Numbered from the stretch's first letter, positions 22,601 to 33,614 are shown. The stretch is DNA of 64,000 nucleotides from Trileptium ribeirensis (GCA_030248225.1 JASANE010029378.1:62001-126000), one strand, 5' to 3'. A program made the numbers and translations. Notes: generated by a model not told the origin, from the letters alone.

Positions 22601-24837
22601 TGAAGTGCATATAACGTCCGCATCAAACATGTATATAACACAAATCAACGGCAAATAGACTGGTCCTACCTTAATTAATGACGCTTCACCGTTCTACTTC
22701 TAGCAGTTGGCAATCGGGCTCGTATGATCCCTTACGCACAGCGCCCATCATGATGCCAACATCTTCGAAAACGTCCAGACCCGAGACATTGTTGTAATAC
22801 TATATGCGTGACCACGTACAAGGCCCACGTACCATTCGAGATTGTTCGACTCGTCTTTGGGCAATGTCTGAAAAGCAACGGATGAAAGAGAGAAAATATG
22901 CAAAAAAAACTGTTGCAGCCCTGTCATATCTGAACTGAAAAGTTGGTTTATTTAGATAAAAAAATGGGTCACGCGCTGCCATAGATATGAAATAATCTCT
23001 GTTTTATTCTGAACAAATTCAATACGGCTGGCTAAATAAAATTATATTTATGATTGACAAGACATCTATAACGGTCCTAAAAATGTATCATCCTGTTTCA
23101 TTTAGAAAAATAACTTTTTCCTTCAAACATGTTCGATAGTGCCTGTTAAAAGCGATCGTACGTATAAATTAAAAAATAACTTCAGATAAAAACTGCTAAT
23201 TGAAACGGAGCGAGCTGCGTTTCCACTGAGGGCGCTAGACGAAAAAATCGTGAATGTTTCTTTTTGTCTGTTTCTGTCGTTCATACCTCATTTTCGTATG
23301 GATGGATTTCGACAAATTTTTATTCGATGGAAAAAGTGATGAACATTGTGCTCTTTAGTTGAACACGAACAGCCTCTATCCCATCTTCCGGGTCAAAATG
23401 GCAAAACACGTTTAATAAGGGATCTTTTCCAAGTCTGGATATACGGGTACCGGTCTTTCGCAGCTTATATCTCACCACACAGGCTTCGCGTGGAAAAACC
23501 GAGGCCTACAGCGTTAACTCATCGAGACATATAACTTACTGGCCACGACTTTTTAGTTGGAACACTTCCTGGTCTGCTGTGGGGCAGAATATGGTTCGTC
23601 GACCATTTGCCAAAAATGCAATTTTTAAATTTTCGGAATGTTATCGCGTGTTTTTACCTTACAATGAGTGCCTTTTAGGTTATCTAGCACTCTGGATACA
23701 ATGGTTTTGCTATGTAGAGCCTAACTTGAATATATTTACGATTGCAAAGGTTTTACGGTCGACGAACCCGATTTCCAAAATGTAGTGAGTTTTCATGTTT
23801 TTGGTTATGTATTGTGCGCAGGACACCAAGAATGGGTTTTTCGATTCTCTGAATACTTTGCTTAGGTTCTTTAGAATTTAACACAATCATTTCCTGCCTT
23901 TCTAGATGATTTCAATGGGTGTAGGGTCCACGAACCCGATCGCCAGAATATATAATGTCTTCATTATTTTAACGTAATTGTTTTTCCAATGTGTTACATC
24001 TCCAGGTATCTGATACGTCGAGCAACCGGTCAGTTACAGTCGAAGACATGCCACATATGGCACAATTTGTATACGATTTCTATTCTTCGAAATGTCAAGA
24101 AATTATAACTAGATATGAACGGGAGGCAGAACTACGATTGGTTCGTGACATCTTAATTTTTTTGTAATTGATATTTTATGGCTTCATTTGTTTTGTATGG
24201 TTTCTTGATCCTAGCAAACATCTGAGTATTAACTCTAAACATTAATTCATTTCAAACTGCTTTTATTCAATGGAATTATTGTAATTATGTACATGGATTT
24301 ATATTTCTAGCGTTGAAACAAAATTTGGTTAAGAAATAGGCATTTGTGGATGGGTTATATATTTTTTAAATTCAACTAATTACTCGAATTTATTTGTGCT
24401 ACGCCCGTGTTTTGACCAGGTATTAACATTAATATGTAATATTTATTATACCTTTCTTCAAAGAAATGTCTGAAGAAATTGCTTTTACGGGAATGACTCT
24501 AAAATGTAAAACTGTTTGAGTTTGACGTACCTCGAGTCTATGCCAGCGTAAGCGCGTTATTTGAATCATAAATGCGCGTAAAGCTGTTCTACACTAAAAG
24601 AAAACCATTGAATATTATTTGATAATGTGGGTCGTTTACATTGCATTCCAGTCCACCCATTATGCTTTATATTAACCATTGCAGAAATACGAAGAACAAC
24701 TAAAAGCATTACCTTATGAAAAGAAAGAAGATGGTGAAATCAAAGCGACCAATCCCCGAGAAGGTAAAATGGCAGCTGGAAAAGAAGCTGGTGGCAAAAT
24801 CGAAAAAGATATAGAGTTTGAGATATTTGCTGATTGA
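10499..24837 (+). CDS. AQR: Intron-binding spliceosomal helicase Aquarius, C-terminal part (8 exons)
   Basis: Aquarius (IBP160; EMB-4 in worms) is an SF1, Upf1-like RNA helicase that binds the intron upstream of the branch point and links splicing to snoRNP assembly in the nucleus. Eight exons join in frame: 10499-10686, 11257-11428, 13221-13391, 14196-14281, 14737-14848, 15818-15880, 24006-24140 and 24685-24837, giving 359 residues to a TGA. Visible helicase motifs are GDHHQLPP (III), [15 protein letters not shown] (V) and [12 protein letters not shown] (VI). The signature [12 protein letters not shown] and [10 protein letters not shown] segments match the family almost residue for residue. 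All introns are GT-AG and phases agree at every junction. The N-terminal two thirds (ARM-like and beta-barrel regions, motifs I-II) are not in the window. The tail after [14 protein letters not shown] is short and Lys/Glu-rich. Identity is very secure. Whether the gene is complete upstream is unknown. Confidence 0.95.
10622..11115 (+). repeat. Three tandem copies (165 bp) of the AQR exon tail plus splice donor
   Basis: The block GCTCGCTTTGTA... starts at 10622, 10787 and 10952, a period of 165 bp. Each unit holds about 65 bp of exon, the splice donor and about 100 bp of intron. Copy 2 carries an in-frame TAG (GTGTAGCTG) and keeps GAGGTGAGT. Copy 3 carries an in-frame TAA (GCTTAAGC) and reads GACGTGAGT at the donor. 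Only copy 1 keeps the protein frame, so copies 2 and 3 are intronic decoys. Confidence 0.9.
11257..11428 (+). CDS. AQR: AQR exon b
   Basis: The acceptor is ACATTTTAAG and the donor is CAA|GTGTGT. It encodes [12 protein letters not shown] through [13 protein letters not shown], the segment after motif III. The C at 11257 completes the Ser codon split with exon a. Confidence 0.93.
11429..13220 (+). other. AQR intron with an R3 repeat copy
   Basis: It contains CGATCGAAATTTCGTTT microrepeats (11940-12090) and dispersed repeat R3 (12235-12690). R3 shares TTCGCGAACAC, GCAAATTGAAAATCG, GTAACAAGGG and ATTACAAAATAG with 57480-57790. No coding sequence is seen. Confidence 0.6.
13221..13391 (+). CDS. 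AQR: AQR exon c
   Basis: The acceptor is GTGATTTCAG and the donor is AAG|GTTAGC. It encodes [20 protein letters not shown] through [17 protein letters not shown] and NPLIGDPHK. It holds motif IV-region sequence (LTTYNGQ), in phase 0 at both ends. Confidence 0.95.
13725..13884. mobile_element. 160-bp MITE, Tc1/mariner-type
   Basis: Its terminal inverted repeats begin CAGTACCCGCCAAAAATGAC (left) and, reversed from the right end, CAGTACTCGCCAAAAATGAC. The element is flanked by TA on both sides (13723-13724 and 13885-13886), the Tc1/mariner target duplication. The repeats continue inward as CTCGCTCG-rich arms. A one-ended relative with CAGTACCCGCCATAAATG, also preceded by TA, lies at 14511. Confidence 0.9.
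14196..14281 (+). CDS. AQR: AQR exon d
   Basis: The acceptor is GTTATATCTTAG and the donor is AG|GTAAGT. It encodes [20 protein letters not shown] then RTQTVGHL and two bases of an Arg codon. It contains helicase motif V. Confidence 0.95.
14511..14570 (+). mobile_element. Truncated end of the same MITE family
   Basis: TA then CAGTACCCGCCATAAATG matches the left terminus of the 13725-13884 MITE. No matching right terminus was seen downstream. Confidence 0.5.
14737..14848 (+). CDS. AQR: AQR exon e
   Basis: The acceptor is CTTCAATTTTAG and the donor is ATT|GTAAGT. It completes the split Arg codon and encodes [20 protein letters not shown] and then [13 protein letters not shown]. It contains motif VI. 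Confidence 0.95.
14849..15817 (+). other. AQR intron with a GC-richer insertion
   Basis: Positions 15085-15545 are richer in G and C than the surroundings. They hold loosely inverted blocks ending GGCAAAATTTTTGG and GGCAAAATTTTTAGC, so this may be a decayed non-autonomous element. No coding sequence is seen. Confidence 0.4.
15818..15880 (+). CDS. AQR: AQR exon f
   Basis: A 63-nt exon with acceptor TGTATTTTAG and donor ATG|GTTAGT. It encodes [20 protein letters not shown] and Met, in phase 0. An 8.1-kb intron follows. Confidence 0.92.
16447..17170 (-). repeat. LTR-like segment with an antisense promoter, in the AQR intron
   Basis: Read on the minus strand it starts TGTTGGCGTGTTAATTTACC and ends CCTGAGTGCTACA, so it has TG/CA termini. 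It holds a TATA box (TATATAAGCC, plus 16885-16894), a CTCAGTC initiator-like site about 20 bp downstream and a splice-donor-like CTGGTAAGTAG (about 16842-16832). An imperfect repeat GGGAGGACG...CCCTTCC occurs twice (16720-16800). No partner LTR or matching target duplication was found, so this remains a suggestion. Confidence 0.35.
17171..19500. other. AQR intron, nothing identified
   Basis: A purine-rich run (17340-17480) and a CpG-richer patch (18020-18440) with short overlapping frames in several directions. None of these frames is recognisable or clearly coding. Confidence 0.4.
19501..19928. repeat. 214-bp tandem duplication, two near-identical copies
   Basis: Copies start with CCATCAAGACCCGGTTCGTC at 19501 and 19715 and differ at only a few bases. 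On the minus strand each unit has an open frame ([20 protein letters not shown], then [17 protein letters not shown] and stop), which looks like protein-coding sequence. The gene was not recognised. Confidence 0.85.
19929..23194. other. AQR intron, nothing identified
   Basis: AT-rich sequence with scattered short frames on both strands. No gene, RNA or element could be supported. Confidence 0.4.
23195..23965 (+). repeat. Dispersed repeat R2
   Basis: It is similar, in opposite orientation, to 58030-59260. Landmarks are TGAAACGGAGCGAG..., CAGAATATG.TTCGTCGAC, GTTTTACGGTC.ACGAACCCG, GATTTCCAAAATG and TTGGTTATGTATTG. Pieces repeat inside each copy. No coding capacity was found. The copy ends about 40 bp before AQR exon g. 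Confidence 0.75.
24006..24140 (+). CDS. AQR: AQR exon g
   Basis: The acceptor is ACATCTCCAG and the donor is TTG|GTTCGT, a weak donor. It encodes [20 protein letters not shown] then a charged helix, [12 protein letters not shown]. The family has the matching MPQMANFVY segment at this point. Confidence 0.88.
24685..24837 (+). CDS. AQR: AQR last exon and stop
   Basis: The acceptor is AACCATTGCAG. It encodes [20 protein letters not shown] through the acidic end [11 protein letters not shown] and TGA (24835-24837). The C-terminal tail is poorly conserved across animals, so the exon is called from frame, splice site and position. Confidence 0.8.
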   Translation, partial: KYEEQLKALPYEKKEDGEIKATNPREGKMAAGKEAGGKIEKDIEFEIFAD

Positions 24838-25154
24838 CAGGAATTTGTGATGGACGAAAAATGGGAAATTTATGTGTACTATGTTTACGTGTTGGCATAA
24901 ACGGAAGAAGCGATGCATTGTCACTCTACTGAACAAGCCTATTCGTTATCATTATGATTAAATTCGGACTGCTCGGGAATAGTCAGGGCTTGTCGTGCTG
25001 CGGACTGGTCGACAGCTAAAACGGTTTGTCAGCAAAACTCGAGGAAAACGCATTCAATGAAAAAAAGAATGGCACAAAGTTTACGCTAACTGCGTATAAC
25101 GGTATTTGACAGTACACAGCTTGAGAAAATTGCAGTGAAATTGAACAATGAAAT

Positions 25155-25185
25155 AATAAAACAGATTGTGCTAATGTGAAATAAA
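25155..25185 (+). terminator. Candidate AQR polyadenylation signals
   Basis: AATAAA occurs at 25155-25160 and 25180-25185, about 320-350 bases after the AQR stop codon, in an AT-rich 3' region. Confidence 0.45.
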
Positions 25186-26769
25186 TTACATTCAAAGGTT
25201 CTACGACGGGAACTTGAAGTATATAGTCAAGGCCTTAAAATGTCGGTCGAAATTAACTGAAATTTCGTTTAATACAGTGGATCAAAACTTGAAACTAAAT
25301 TGTGCATTACAAATCATTTAAACTCGGTCGATATTTTGTTTTATCAAAATTTATAAAAATCTTTGTCAAAGTAGTAAAGCCTAGGCGCGCGATCTATTTA
25401 TTGGTGTGCCTTTTTCCATATACTATATAGCCTAAACCAATTGTATTACGCCTATTCTCGGTTTGGATCGATTTGTGTGCCAATTTCTAGCCGGAACTGT
25501 GTATTGTGGCTTCGAGTTTCATAGAGTATTATAGATGACGCATCTATTACCGACGTTTCACAGTAGTTTTGAGTGTACGTGCGTCTTAAATTTTCCTTTG
25601 CATCAGGAAAGCTTCTTTTTATTTAAGCCCAGTCTAGCGTTTAAGTTTACATCATTTGCATTAGAAATCCGATCAGATTTTTGGCTCATATCACATATAG
25701 GGGCCGGACATGTTAGAAAAAAACAACTACAGGGGACGGCTTAATTTAAGGCTCATATAATGACCTTAGTTTATCCTAAGGATCAGGTTTAGGCTTAGTA
25801 TGTATTTTACTTCCGCCCATCAATATATAGTGATATTCCCCAGGAATAAATAGACTAGCCAGATTTTCACTCCGGTAATAATGAAGAAAAATTGAATGAA
25901 AGATTTTATGGATAAAACAGCAGGAATATAAAGTTAGCTGAATAAGGGCTGGTTTATAATTTGATATGTGTTCAAAATTGCGATCCGTGAAATAATAGCT
26001 TAATACGGGGGTTCCGATGTCGGGAGCGCAAAAAAACACGCCAAGGCGTAGCTTAACCTTTGCATAGGATGTTAAGCATGGGCTTAGTATAGTTGAGCAG
26101 TAGTAGCGTCTCATTCTATACCTTGGTGATAGCTGGGCTTCGGCCCGCATCACCCTGGCTTCTGTATAAACCCGTAACATAAACAGCACTAGCCGTGTAT
26201 GTATATAAATTCTTTATCACATAAGTATAAGCTAGAGCCGTGCTCTAGCGTCGAGAAATTAATCGCGTTCTTGCCGAACCGCAGACTGGCCCCTTAAGCT
26301 TTCAGATGGAATTAACAGACAATATGTATATTCAGTCATAGGCATGACAACTAATACGCTCGCTTTGGTAAGACCAACGCTCGTGAAATATCAGAAATAC
26401 GAGCGTTGGTATAGCACGCATTCAGGGGCAACGTAGCGCGCGACGCAGTAAGAACGCACAATAGCAAAACAAAATACGCAGAAATGCAGCCTTCAAAGAT
26501 AAATCTGCACACTCACTGCACATTTTAGAACATAAATGAGCATGGCTATTGCTACAAAAACTTCTTGAAACATGTAGCAATAATCCGTATTAGTGTTACA
26601 TATTTAGTGCAATAATTGTGCCATTTGCACGACTTTTGTAAGAACAATGTTGGTTGTTGCTACAATTATTAATATGTTTGACTCATGTCACCTTTAGGAG
26701 CTTCCCAACTTCCCGGGGAAGATTTTAACTATTTATGTGCGTCTCTGTGCAATCAGACACACAAATTTT
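25186..26769. other. No gene seen
   Basis: Intergenic sequence downstream of AQR. Frames are short and unrecognised, the longest being 137 codons on the minus strand at 26189-25776 without family features. Confidence 0.4.
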
Positions 26770-28811
26770 CCCCATTTTCTTTTTTTTCTCAATTTCCTCA
26801 TTTCCCATCTGCCAATTTCCCAACCTCCCATCTTCCTAACTTCTTCTCTTCTCAATTTCCGCATTTTCCCCACTTCCCATCTGCCAATTTCCCGACTATT
26901 AATTTCCCAACTTCCCATTTTCCCCACTTCCCATCTGCCCAATTTCCCAACTTCCCGTCTTCCCAATTTTCCGAATTTCCCCATTTTTCCCACTTCCCAT
27001 CTGTCAATTTCCCGACTATTAATTTTCCATCTTCTTATTTCCCAACTTCCCGTCTCCCTAGCTTCCTCCCTTCTCAATTTCCCCACTTCCCAACTGCTTA
27101 TTTCCCGACTATTAATTTCCCATCTTCCCAAACTCCCAGTTACCCAACTTCCCGCCTTCCTAACTTCCTCTCTTCTCAATTTCCCCATCTGCCAATTTTC
27201 CGACTATTAATTTCCCAACTTCCTCTCTTCTCAATTTCCCCGCTTCCCATCTGCCAATTTCCCGACTATTAATTTCCCATCTTCCCAATTTCCCAACTTT
27301 TCGTCTTCCTAACTTCCTCTCTTCTCAATTTCCCCACTTCCCATCTGCCAATTTCCCGATTATTAATCTCCCAATTTCCCATCTTCCCAACTTCACATCT
27401 TACCAATTTCCCGACTATTAATTTCCCATCTTCCCAATTTCCTACCTTCCTAATTTCCCAACTTCCCGTCTTCCTAACTTCTTCTCTTCTCAATTTTCCC
27501 CACTTCCCATCTGCCAATTTCCCTACTATCAATACCTCATCGTCCCAATTTCCCGTCTTCCCAACTTCTTATCTTCCCAATTTACCAAATCCCCGTCTTC
27601 CTAACTTCCTCTGTTCTCATTTTCCCCACTTCCCATCTGCCATTTTCCCACCTATTAATTTCCCATCTTCCTAACTTCCTCTCTTCTCAATTTGCTCACT
27701 TCACATCTGCCAATTTCCCGACTATTAATTTCCAATCTTCCTAACTTCTCTTCTGAATTTCCGCATTTTCCCACTTCCCATCTGCCAATTTTCCCACTAT
27801 TAATTTCCCAACTTCCCGTCTTCCTAACTTCTTCTGTTCTCAATTTCCCATTTTCCCCACTTCCCATCTGTCAATTTCCCGACTTAATTTTCCATCTTTT
27901 TAATTTCCCAAGTTCCCAACTTCCCGTCTCCCTAGCTTCCTCCCTTCTCAATTTCCCCACTTCCCAACTGCTTATTTCCCGACTATTAATTTCCCAACTT
28001 CCTCTCTTCTCATTTTCCCCGCTTCCCATCTGCCAATTTCTCGACTATTAATTTCCCATCTTCCCAATTTCCCAACTTTTCGTCTTCCTAACTTCCTCTC
28101 TTCTCAATTTGCTCACTTCACATCTGCCAATTTCCCGACTATTAATTTCCAATCTTCCTAACTTCTCTTCTGAATTTCCGCATTTTCCCCACTTCCCATC
28201 TGCCAATTTTCCCACTATTAATTTCCCAACTTCCCGTCTTCCTAACTTCTTCTGTTCTCAATTTCCCATTTTCCCCACTTCCCATCTGCCAATTTCCCAC
28301 CTTACTAACTTCCCATCTGCCCAATTTCCCATCTTCGCAATTTCCCCATTTTCCACACTTCCCATCTGTCAATTTCCCGACTATTAATTTCCCATCTTCC
28401 CGATTTCCCGTCTTCTCAATTTCCCCACTTCCCATCTGCCAGTTTCCCGTGCTCCCAATTTCCCATCTTCCCAATTACGCCAATTTCTCATTTTCCCAAT
28501 TTACCAACTTCCCGTCTTCCTAACTTCCTCTTTTCTCATTTTTCCCACTTCCCATCTGCCAATTTCCCGACTATTAATTTCCTACCTTTCCATCTTCGTA
28601 ACTTCCTCTCTCCTCAATTTGCTAACTTCACATCTGCCAATTTCCCGACTATTAATTTCCCATTTTCCTAACTTCTTCTCTTCTCAATTTCCGCATTTTC
28701 CCCACTTCCCAGTTCCAATTTATCGACTATTAATTTTCCAACTTCCCGTCTTTCTAACTTCTTGTATTCTCAATTTTCCATTTTACCCACTTCCCATATG
28801 CCAATTTCCCA
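26770..28811. repeat. 2-kb pyrimidine-rich minisatellite
   Basis: The plus strand is almost entirely C and T in short phrases such as CTTCCCATCTGCCAATTTCC, CGACTATTAATTTCCC and AACTTCCTCTCTTCTCAATT, shuffled and repeated for 2 kb. A higher-order order of phrases recurs: 27650-27860 is nearly repeated at 28070-28260. The frames it opens on both strands (PTSHLPISRLL or GKLRREEVRK types) are by-products of the repeat. It ends exactly where the left inverted repeat begins. Confidence 0.92.
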
Positions 28812-28902
28812 TCAGTAGTATGAGACCCCTTTTGGTGACAGCCGTTTTTGTGGTCCCAAGTGGTACCTTTTCAGAATCCTCAAAAACGTGCGTTGTGTTT
28901 TG
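28812..28902 (+). repeat. Left terminal inverted repeat
   Basis: CAGTAGTATGAGACCCC, then GGTGACAGCC, GTGGTCCCAAGTGGTACC, TTTTCAGAA and CTCAAAAACGTGCGT. It matches 41208-41298 reversed with few mismatches. Confidence 0.85.
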
Positions 28903-30159
28903 ACAATTATTATGTACCGAAAAGGGTGTTATATATTATTTCCAAATTCATTATTTAATACTTTTTGAAATTTTTTGCAATTTTTTGACATTAATACGTT
29001 AAATACATATCTAATAGGAATTCTGCTTGTATATACTTTTGTGCACACAGTTTTGGTATTTATTCCTTTTCAAACTTAGAAACCCAACGATATTAGGGAA
29101 CTCGGCGATCGCGGCGATTCTACACATAATAATCTTACCTATGTTGCCATGACCATTATGTTCATCATCGTTAAAGATACATATTTGTACTGGATCCATT
29201 GGTGATAAAAGCATCAACCTAACTGTCTAAATAATTGTACCAAGAGGGGCGATTTGCTACCAGAATTTCGAAATCGTAAAACGCTCGCAAAAACCCATCA
29301 GGCTATAATATATACAAATTCATTAAATGCAGTAGATTGAAATTCAACCCGAAATGACTCTACGGTCACGCTATATAGGTAGCACACATCAAATCCTCCC
29401 AATTTAGAAACAGCATGTTCGAAAAAATGTCATGTGTTGAACTATAACGCTCTGATTACCAAAAACACATTTTTCTCAGCCAGTAAACTTTATTTTACGT
29501 CTGTTTGTCCTTTTAGAACAATTAGCGTCTACCGCATCACCATGATAAATACATATCAAGAGGACCGGAATATAATTAATGGTTCAAATGAACAAACTCG
29601 ATGAGTTTCATCGATAGAATTTTAGTGTAATTATTTACTTTTTGAAAAAAAATCATTATAACATACATTTTAATCACTCGCGATTAGATGAACTGTTAAA
29701 TAGATGACAACTATAAACGTATTTTTGTATAATTTTTGTTTCACCGAAGTATATAGTTTCATGACGAGCGGTTTTTGCGATTCAGTTTAGGTGATTTTAA
29801 GTTAACAAGGAAAAATTAGAATTAACAGTAAACTATTTTAAACGCTGATAATTTAAATTTAGCAGAAAATATCATGACAAACACTACTTTTAACTTAACT
29901 GCAAACTGGAAAATTTAGCTGTTACAAGATAACTTATAATTTTATCCGGCAAATTTCGCAATACTATTCAAATAGCCACTGCCTGCAGTTTTCAGTTAAA
30001 TTGTTACTGCAGCGGAATTCTATAACTTTATAACGACTGTTATCGCCGACAAAACATTACAATATATATATTCAAGAAATAGATTTAAACAGTGAAGCAG
30101 CAATATTGATAAAATTTTTTCAAACCATTTCCGTCAATATAAGTTAATGAATTAACGTA
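28903..30159. other. Polinton interval, nothing identified
   Basis: AT-rich. One 68-codon minus-strand frame (29217-29011) shows no family features. Confidence 0.35.
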
Positions 30160-30247
30160 TCATACCATTTCCATCAATGTTAGGTAATGAATTAACAGCT
30201 TTAGGCGAAATAGGGTACAGAATTTTTGTTTAAGTTGTTGTTTGGAC

Positions 30248-30529
30248 TTATGAAAAAAAACAACAATCTGCCAACACTTGACGCTCGAGATCGCGGTAGC
30301 TTGGAACATTGTGATCCCCGACGTCGACAACGTGAAATGTCTGGCCACCAACGTGGTACTTGACAAATGACTTTTGCTCGAATCCTTTCGTGTAAATGAA
30401 TGTATTGAACGGAAGTTTAAACAACACACGAGCCATTGCGTGAGAAGGTAATTGACACTCGTTGGCACAAATCCCATATGTTCCATTAATTTCACGGGAA
30501 GAACTAAAACATTCAGAGCGAATTTGCAT
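30248..30529 (-). CDS. Hypothetical ORF in the Polinton interval
   Basis: It encodes 93 residues including NTFIYTKGFEQKSFVKYH, GGQTFHVVDVGDHNVPSY and RDLERQV. The balanced composition looks protein-like, but no family was recognised. An overlapping frame in another register (30495-30160) suggests a frameshift near 30250. It may be a relic of a Polinton structural gene. This is a guess from location only. Confidence 0.3.
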   Translation of the reverse strand: MQIRSECFSSSREINGTYGICANECQLPSHAMARVLFKLPFNTFIYTKGFEQKSFVKYHVGGQTFHVVDVGDHNVPSYRDLERQVLADCCFFS

Positions 30530-31664
30530 AGTTCTTAATAATGAAGATGCGTCTTATTTAATATAAAAAGCTGTAAAGAAAATTTTACAGAAGACATTTA
30601 GCCAAAAATTACAATTTGCCACAGTCTTGTGTTAACATATTTTAAGGAATGAAAAAACTATCGTATAATGCCAAATTTTAAACTACAAATTATAATTTTA
30701 ACTGATGAGTTGCTACCCAGGTAATAGAAAACATTATTATTCTGCTACTGTGTGACTTCTAAGTAATATCAACCTAGATTTGCAGAATCTACCGCTGTCT
30801 ATACACAGAAAACGTATTCTCTTAAATTTCAGTGAATTTTCTCTTAAAAACGCACCATAAGAAATTCCTGTAAAAATCGAAAAAATATTTCACTGAAATT
30901 GTAGGAAATATTCTGCTAAAAAGTGAGGCTTTACTAAATTTGCAAACAATTTAGTCTCCTTTAATATCCAACGCTTCATCGTTCAAAGATAAATTTTTGT
31001 TTATGAACTGTTAGACACTTGAATATATAAGCACTTCTGGACAGCTCAGCGGTTTGCATATGTAAATTCTAACCATTATTGATTGGATTCTTAACGTTGA
31101 CTTGAATTTGTATATACCAAAAACTAGATAGACGCTAGAGGATTAAATTATACTTTTGAGAAATGGTCCAATTTTTTTGACAAACATAATAGATTCTTTA
31201 TGCATCTGTTACAGGACATACTAGAAATGACTGTGCTTTCGAACAAATGAATATTGAGCGGACATCGAACAGAATTGATCTCTCTGACCTTATTTCGAAC
31301 ATATCTTCACCAAGAGTTTGAATTTTGGAAACAAAATTGAATAAACAGTACTCATTTCTGGTAGTATTGTAAAGTGAAATTTATAACGCGTTATAGTAAG
31401 CAAGTGAAAACGAACATACTTCACCCAAAAACAGATGATGTATTAATTAATCATCCATTTTGAGCCCAAGATTGTCATGCTTTTCAGGACACCAACTAAG
31501 TAGACGTTAAACGTTTCACCTACTTTAACTAAATGCTTCGCTGGTTCGTTGGGTGAGACTGTTCCGTTTCTATATTGATATTCACTAAATATAAATCAAA
31601 AAAATATAATATATTAGAACCACGGTGAAACCTTGAGTTTATATTCACAAAACGAAACTAACAT
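30530..31664. other. Polinton interval, nothing identified
   Basis: AT-rich with no frames above 60 codons and no recognisable repeats. Confidence 0.35.
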
Positions 31665-31740
31665 AACCAAGCAGCTGAGTAGTTACAGCATTAGGTGCGT
31701 AAAGCCTACGGTTGTGGTTCGAATCCGACCTCAGCCGACA
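31665..31740 (+). repeat. tRNA-like sequence (Tyr-type), probably a SINE head or tRNA pseudogene
   Basis: The D arm is GCTGAGTAGTTACAGC. An anticodon stem TAGGT/GCCTA encloses GCGTAAA, where the anticodon would be GTA. The B box is GGTTCGAATCC. The acceptor strands do not pair well, so a functional tRNA is unlikely. Confidence 0.5.
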
Positions 31741-33249
31741 TTTTCTGATATCCTAGACCACCATATTGTTTAACATTATTATAGAATTAATTCAATCGTT
31801 GAAAACTTAAGTCGCGGAATACCGAATATCGCTACCGAGTGTTTCAGACGTTCGTTTTTTCGAACAATAAACAGTATAGAAAATTGATTGAATTTCTCAG
31901 TTGTACATGCAACATACCGCACAAGTCAAGTGCTAAGTTTAGTAATCATCGTTTTGCTGTTCTAGCTGTAGATAAGAAAAATCTTAACTATAGCATACAC
32001 CCAACGGTAATAAATCATATTGTTGGAAAAAATCTTACTTTAAACCCTTTCTTTGTTTCGGTGAAAGTTGATCCTCATTAACAAGACATGGAAACGTAAA
32101 ATGATCGAAATACCTTTCGTTGATATAGAAAACGGTCATCTCGGTTGTGATTACTAACCCCTCACCAATGTTAGTTGAGTTGGTTGTGATCACTGCCATA
32201 ACTAATAACCTAGCGAAAGATACAATTTTTCGTTACGAGATTTCGAGAATGGTTTTGAGCACAATAGAAATTATGAGAAACAGGATGTTTTATGAATTTT
32301 CGACAAAAAATACAGTATTTGCGGATTGAACAAAAGCGTCGAATGCGACAGTTAAAATTGTGAGATGTTTCAAAATTTTCTGACAGAAAGCACTCACAAG
32401 AACCATATTCACTATCATGAAATGATTCAATATATATAGTTAACTTAAACCGTAAACATATATCGAGGTATCACCAAATGGTACCATCCAGCCTCGATAA
32501 AAACACAATGCTGTAAAGTTTGACCATAAGGTCTGGAAATAGTATCGAAATCTGGGTAGTTATTAAGATATACTACTTCCAGCAAAACACCGAAACAAAT
32601 TTAGCTCCAAAACACAATGTAAATAGTTCAAACAACAAAATGCAAATCGCCTTAAATTGATAAGAAATTTTTCAGATTCGTTATAACCAAAATAATGTGT
32701 TTGCGACGCGACAATAGATTTCGGCGAATATGTTTAATAAACTTCTTAACTGCCATCACAGATAGCATCGCTAATCAGCTTACATCACTGATAGACCAAC
32801 GGTTCAAGTAATGAAAGCAATTTAGTAATACTATTATTTAAACTTCGTTTAGCAGAAACCAATCTACATGTAACGCTGGCATAAGCTGATACTTTTGAAA
32901 CTTGCGTGAACTGAAGCAACAATAAAAACAAAATATTTTCGCAAAACTAGCAAGGTACTTGTCGACACTCTCTTTTCGAAGTATTTTAGCCAAAAATTTG
33001 CAAAAGTTTGCAACGTTAAAATTTGACTTCAAATGGTACGTGCTGGCTTTTGCAATTCAGTCTGGAGCAGTGAACAAATATTTGTGCGAAATAAAAATAT
33101 TTCAAAAAACAAAAGACACAAAAGACACCCTCACACACTCCCCTCCAATATAACAATCTATACTGAACAAACTTATAAATTTCATCACGTTAAGCAAATA
33201 TTTTTGCAAAAATGTCACAAGTCTTTAATCTGAGAAATAAACACAAATA
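31741..33249. other. Polinton interval, nothing identified
   Basis: Short plus-strand frames (31839-32081 and 32147-32329) are unrecognised. No element termini are seen. Confidence 0.35.
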
Positions 33250-33340
33250 GGGTATAAAAGGCTGCGAGCAGCTCTAAAAATTGCAGTTCAGCACAACGGA
33301 GAAACTGACGCTTGGCAACAAACGAGAATACCTGAAGGTA
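33250..33340 (+). promoter_or_regulatory. TATA promoter with initiator and downstream splice donor
   Basis: GGGTATAAAAGGC (TATA at 33253-33260) is followed about 30 bp downstream by GCAGTTCAGCACA (start region about 33283-33290). About 50 bp further comes CCTGAAGGTAAAT, a plausible splice donor. The spacing is that of a textbook core promoter. The transcript it would drive is not identified. Two hairpins lie immediately downstream. Confidence 0.55.
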
Positions 33341-33453
33341 AATCGCAACTTATCATGTTTTTTAACTAAAAACGATAGCCAAATATAAAATATAAGTTCG
33401 ATACTAAGCAAGTTAAGGCACAACGTCACGAACACAACCAGTAATGGTAAAGA

Positions 33454-33594
33454 GTTGTAGAGTCATATCAATGTATACTTTGGTAAACCACAGTAATGTG
33501 ATTTCAGTTATTTTTGACTACAAGATTGAATATATTGAAATCATTCTAAGTTTTTTAGGTCCCTCACTACAGAAAATGATATGACTCTACAACC
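33454..33594. repeat. Inverted repeat 1 (hairpin)
   Basis: GTTGTAGAGTCATATCA (33454-33470) is matched exactly, inverted, by TGATATGACTCTACAAC (33578-33594). A further short pairing TGATTTCA/TGAAATCA lies inside. Confidence 0.75.
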
Positions 33595-33614
33595 CAAAGC
33601 CCTCCCCTTTCCCA

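Noticed and set aside
26685..28474. Several long ORFs on both strands (NFPTSHLPISRLL-type and GKLRREEVRK-type)
   Set aside because: They are translations of the pyrimidine minisatellite; the repeat lacks stops in several frames by composition.
31665..31740. Functional tRNA gene
   Set aside because: The acceptor stem does not pair properly and the T stem is imperfect.
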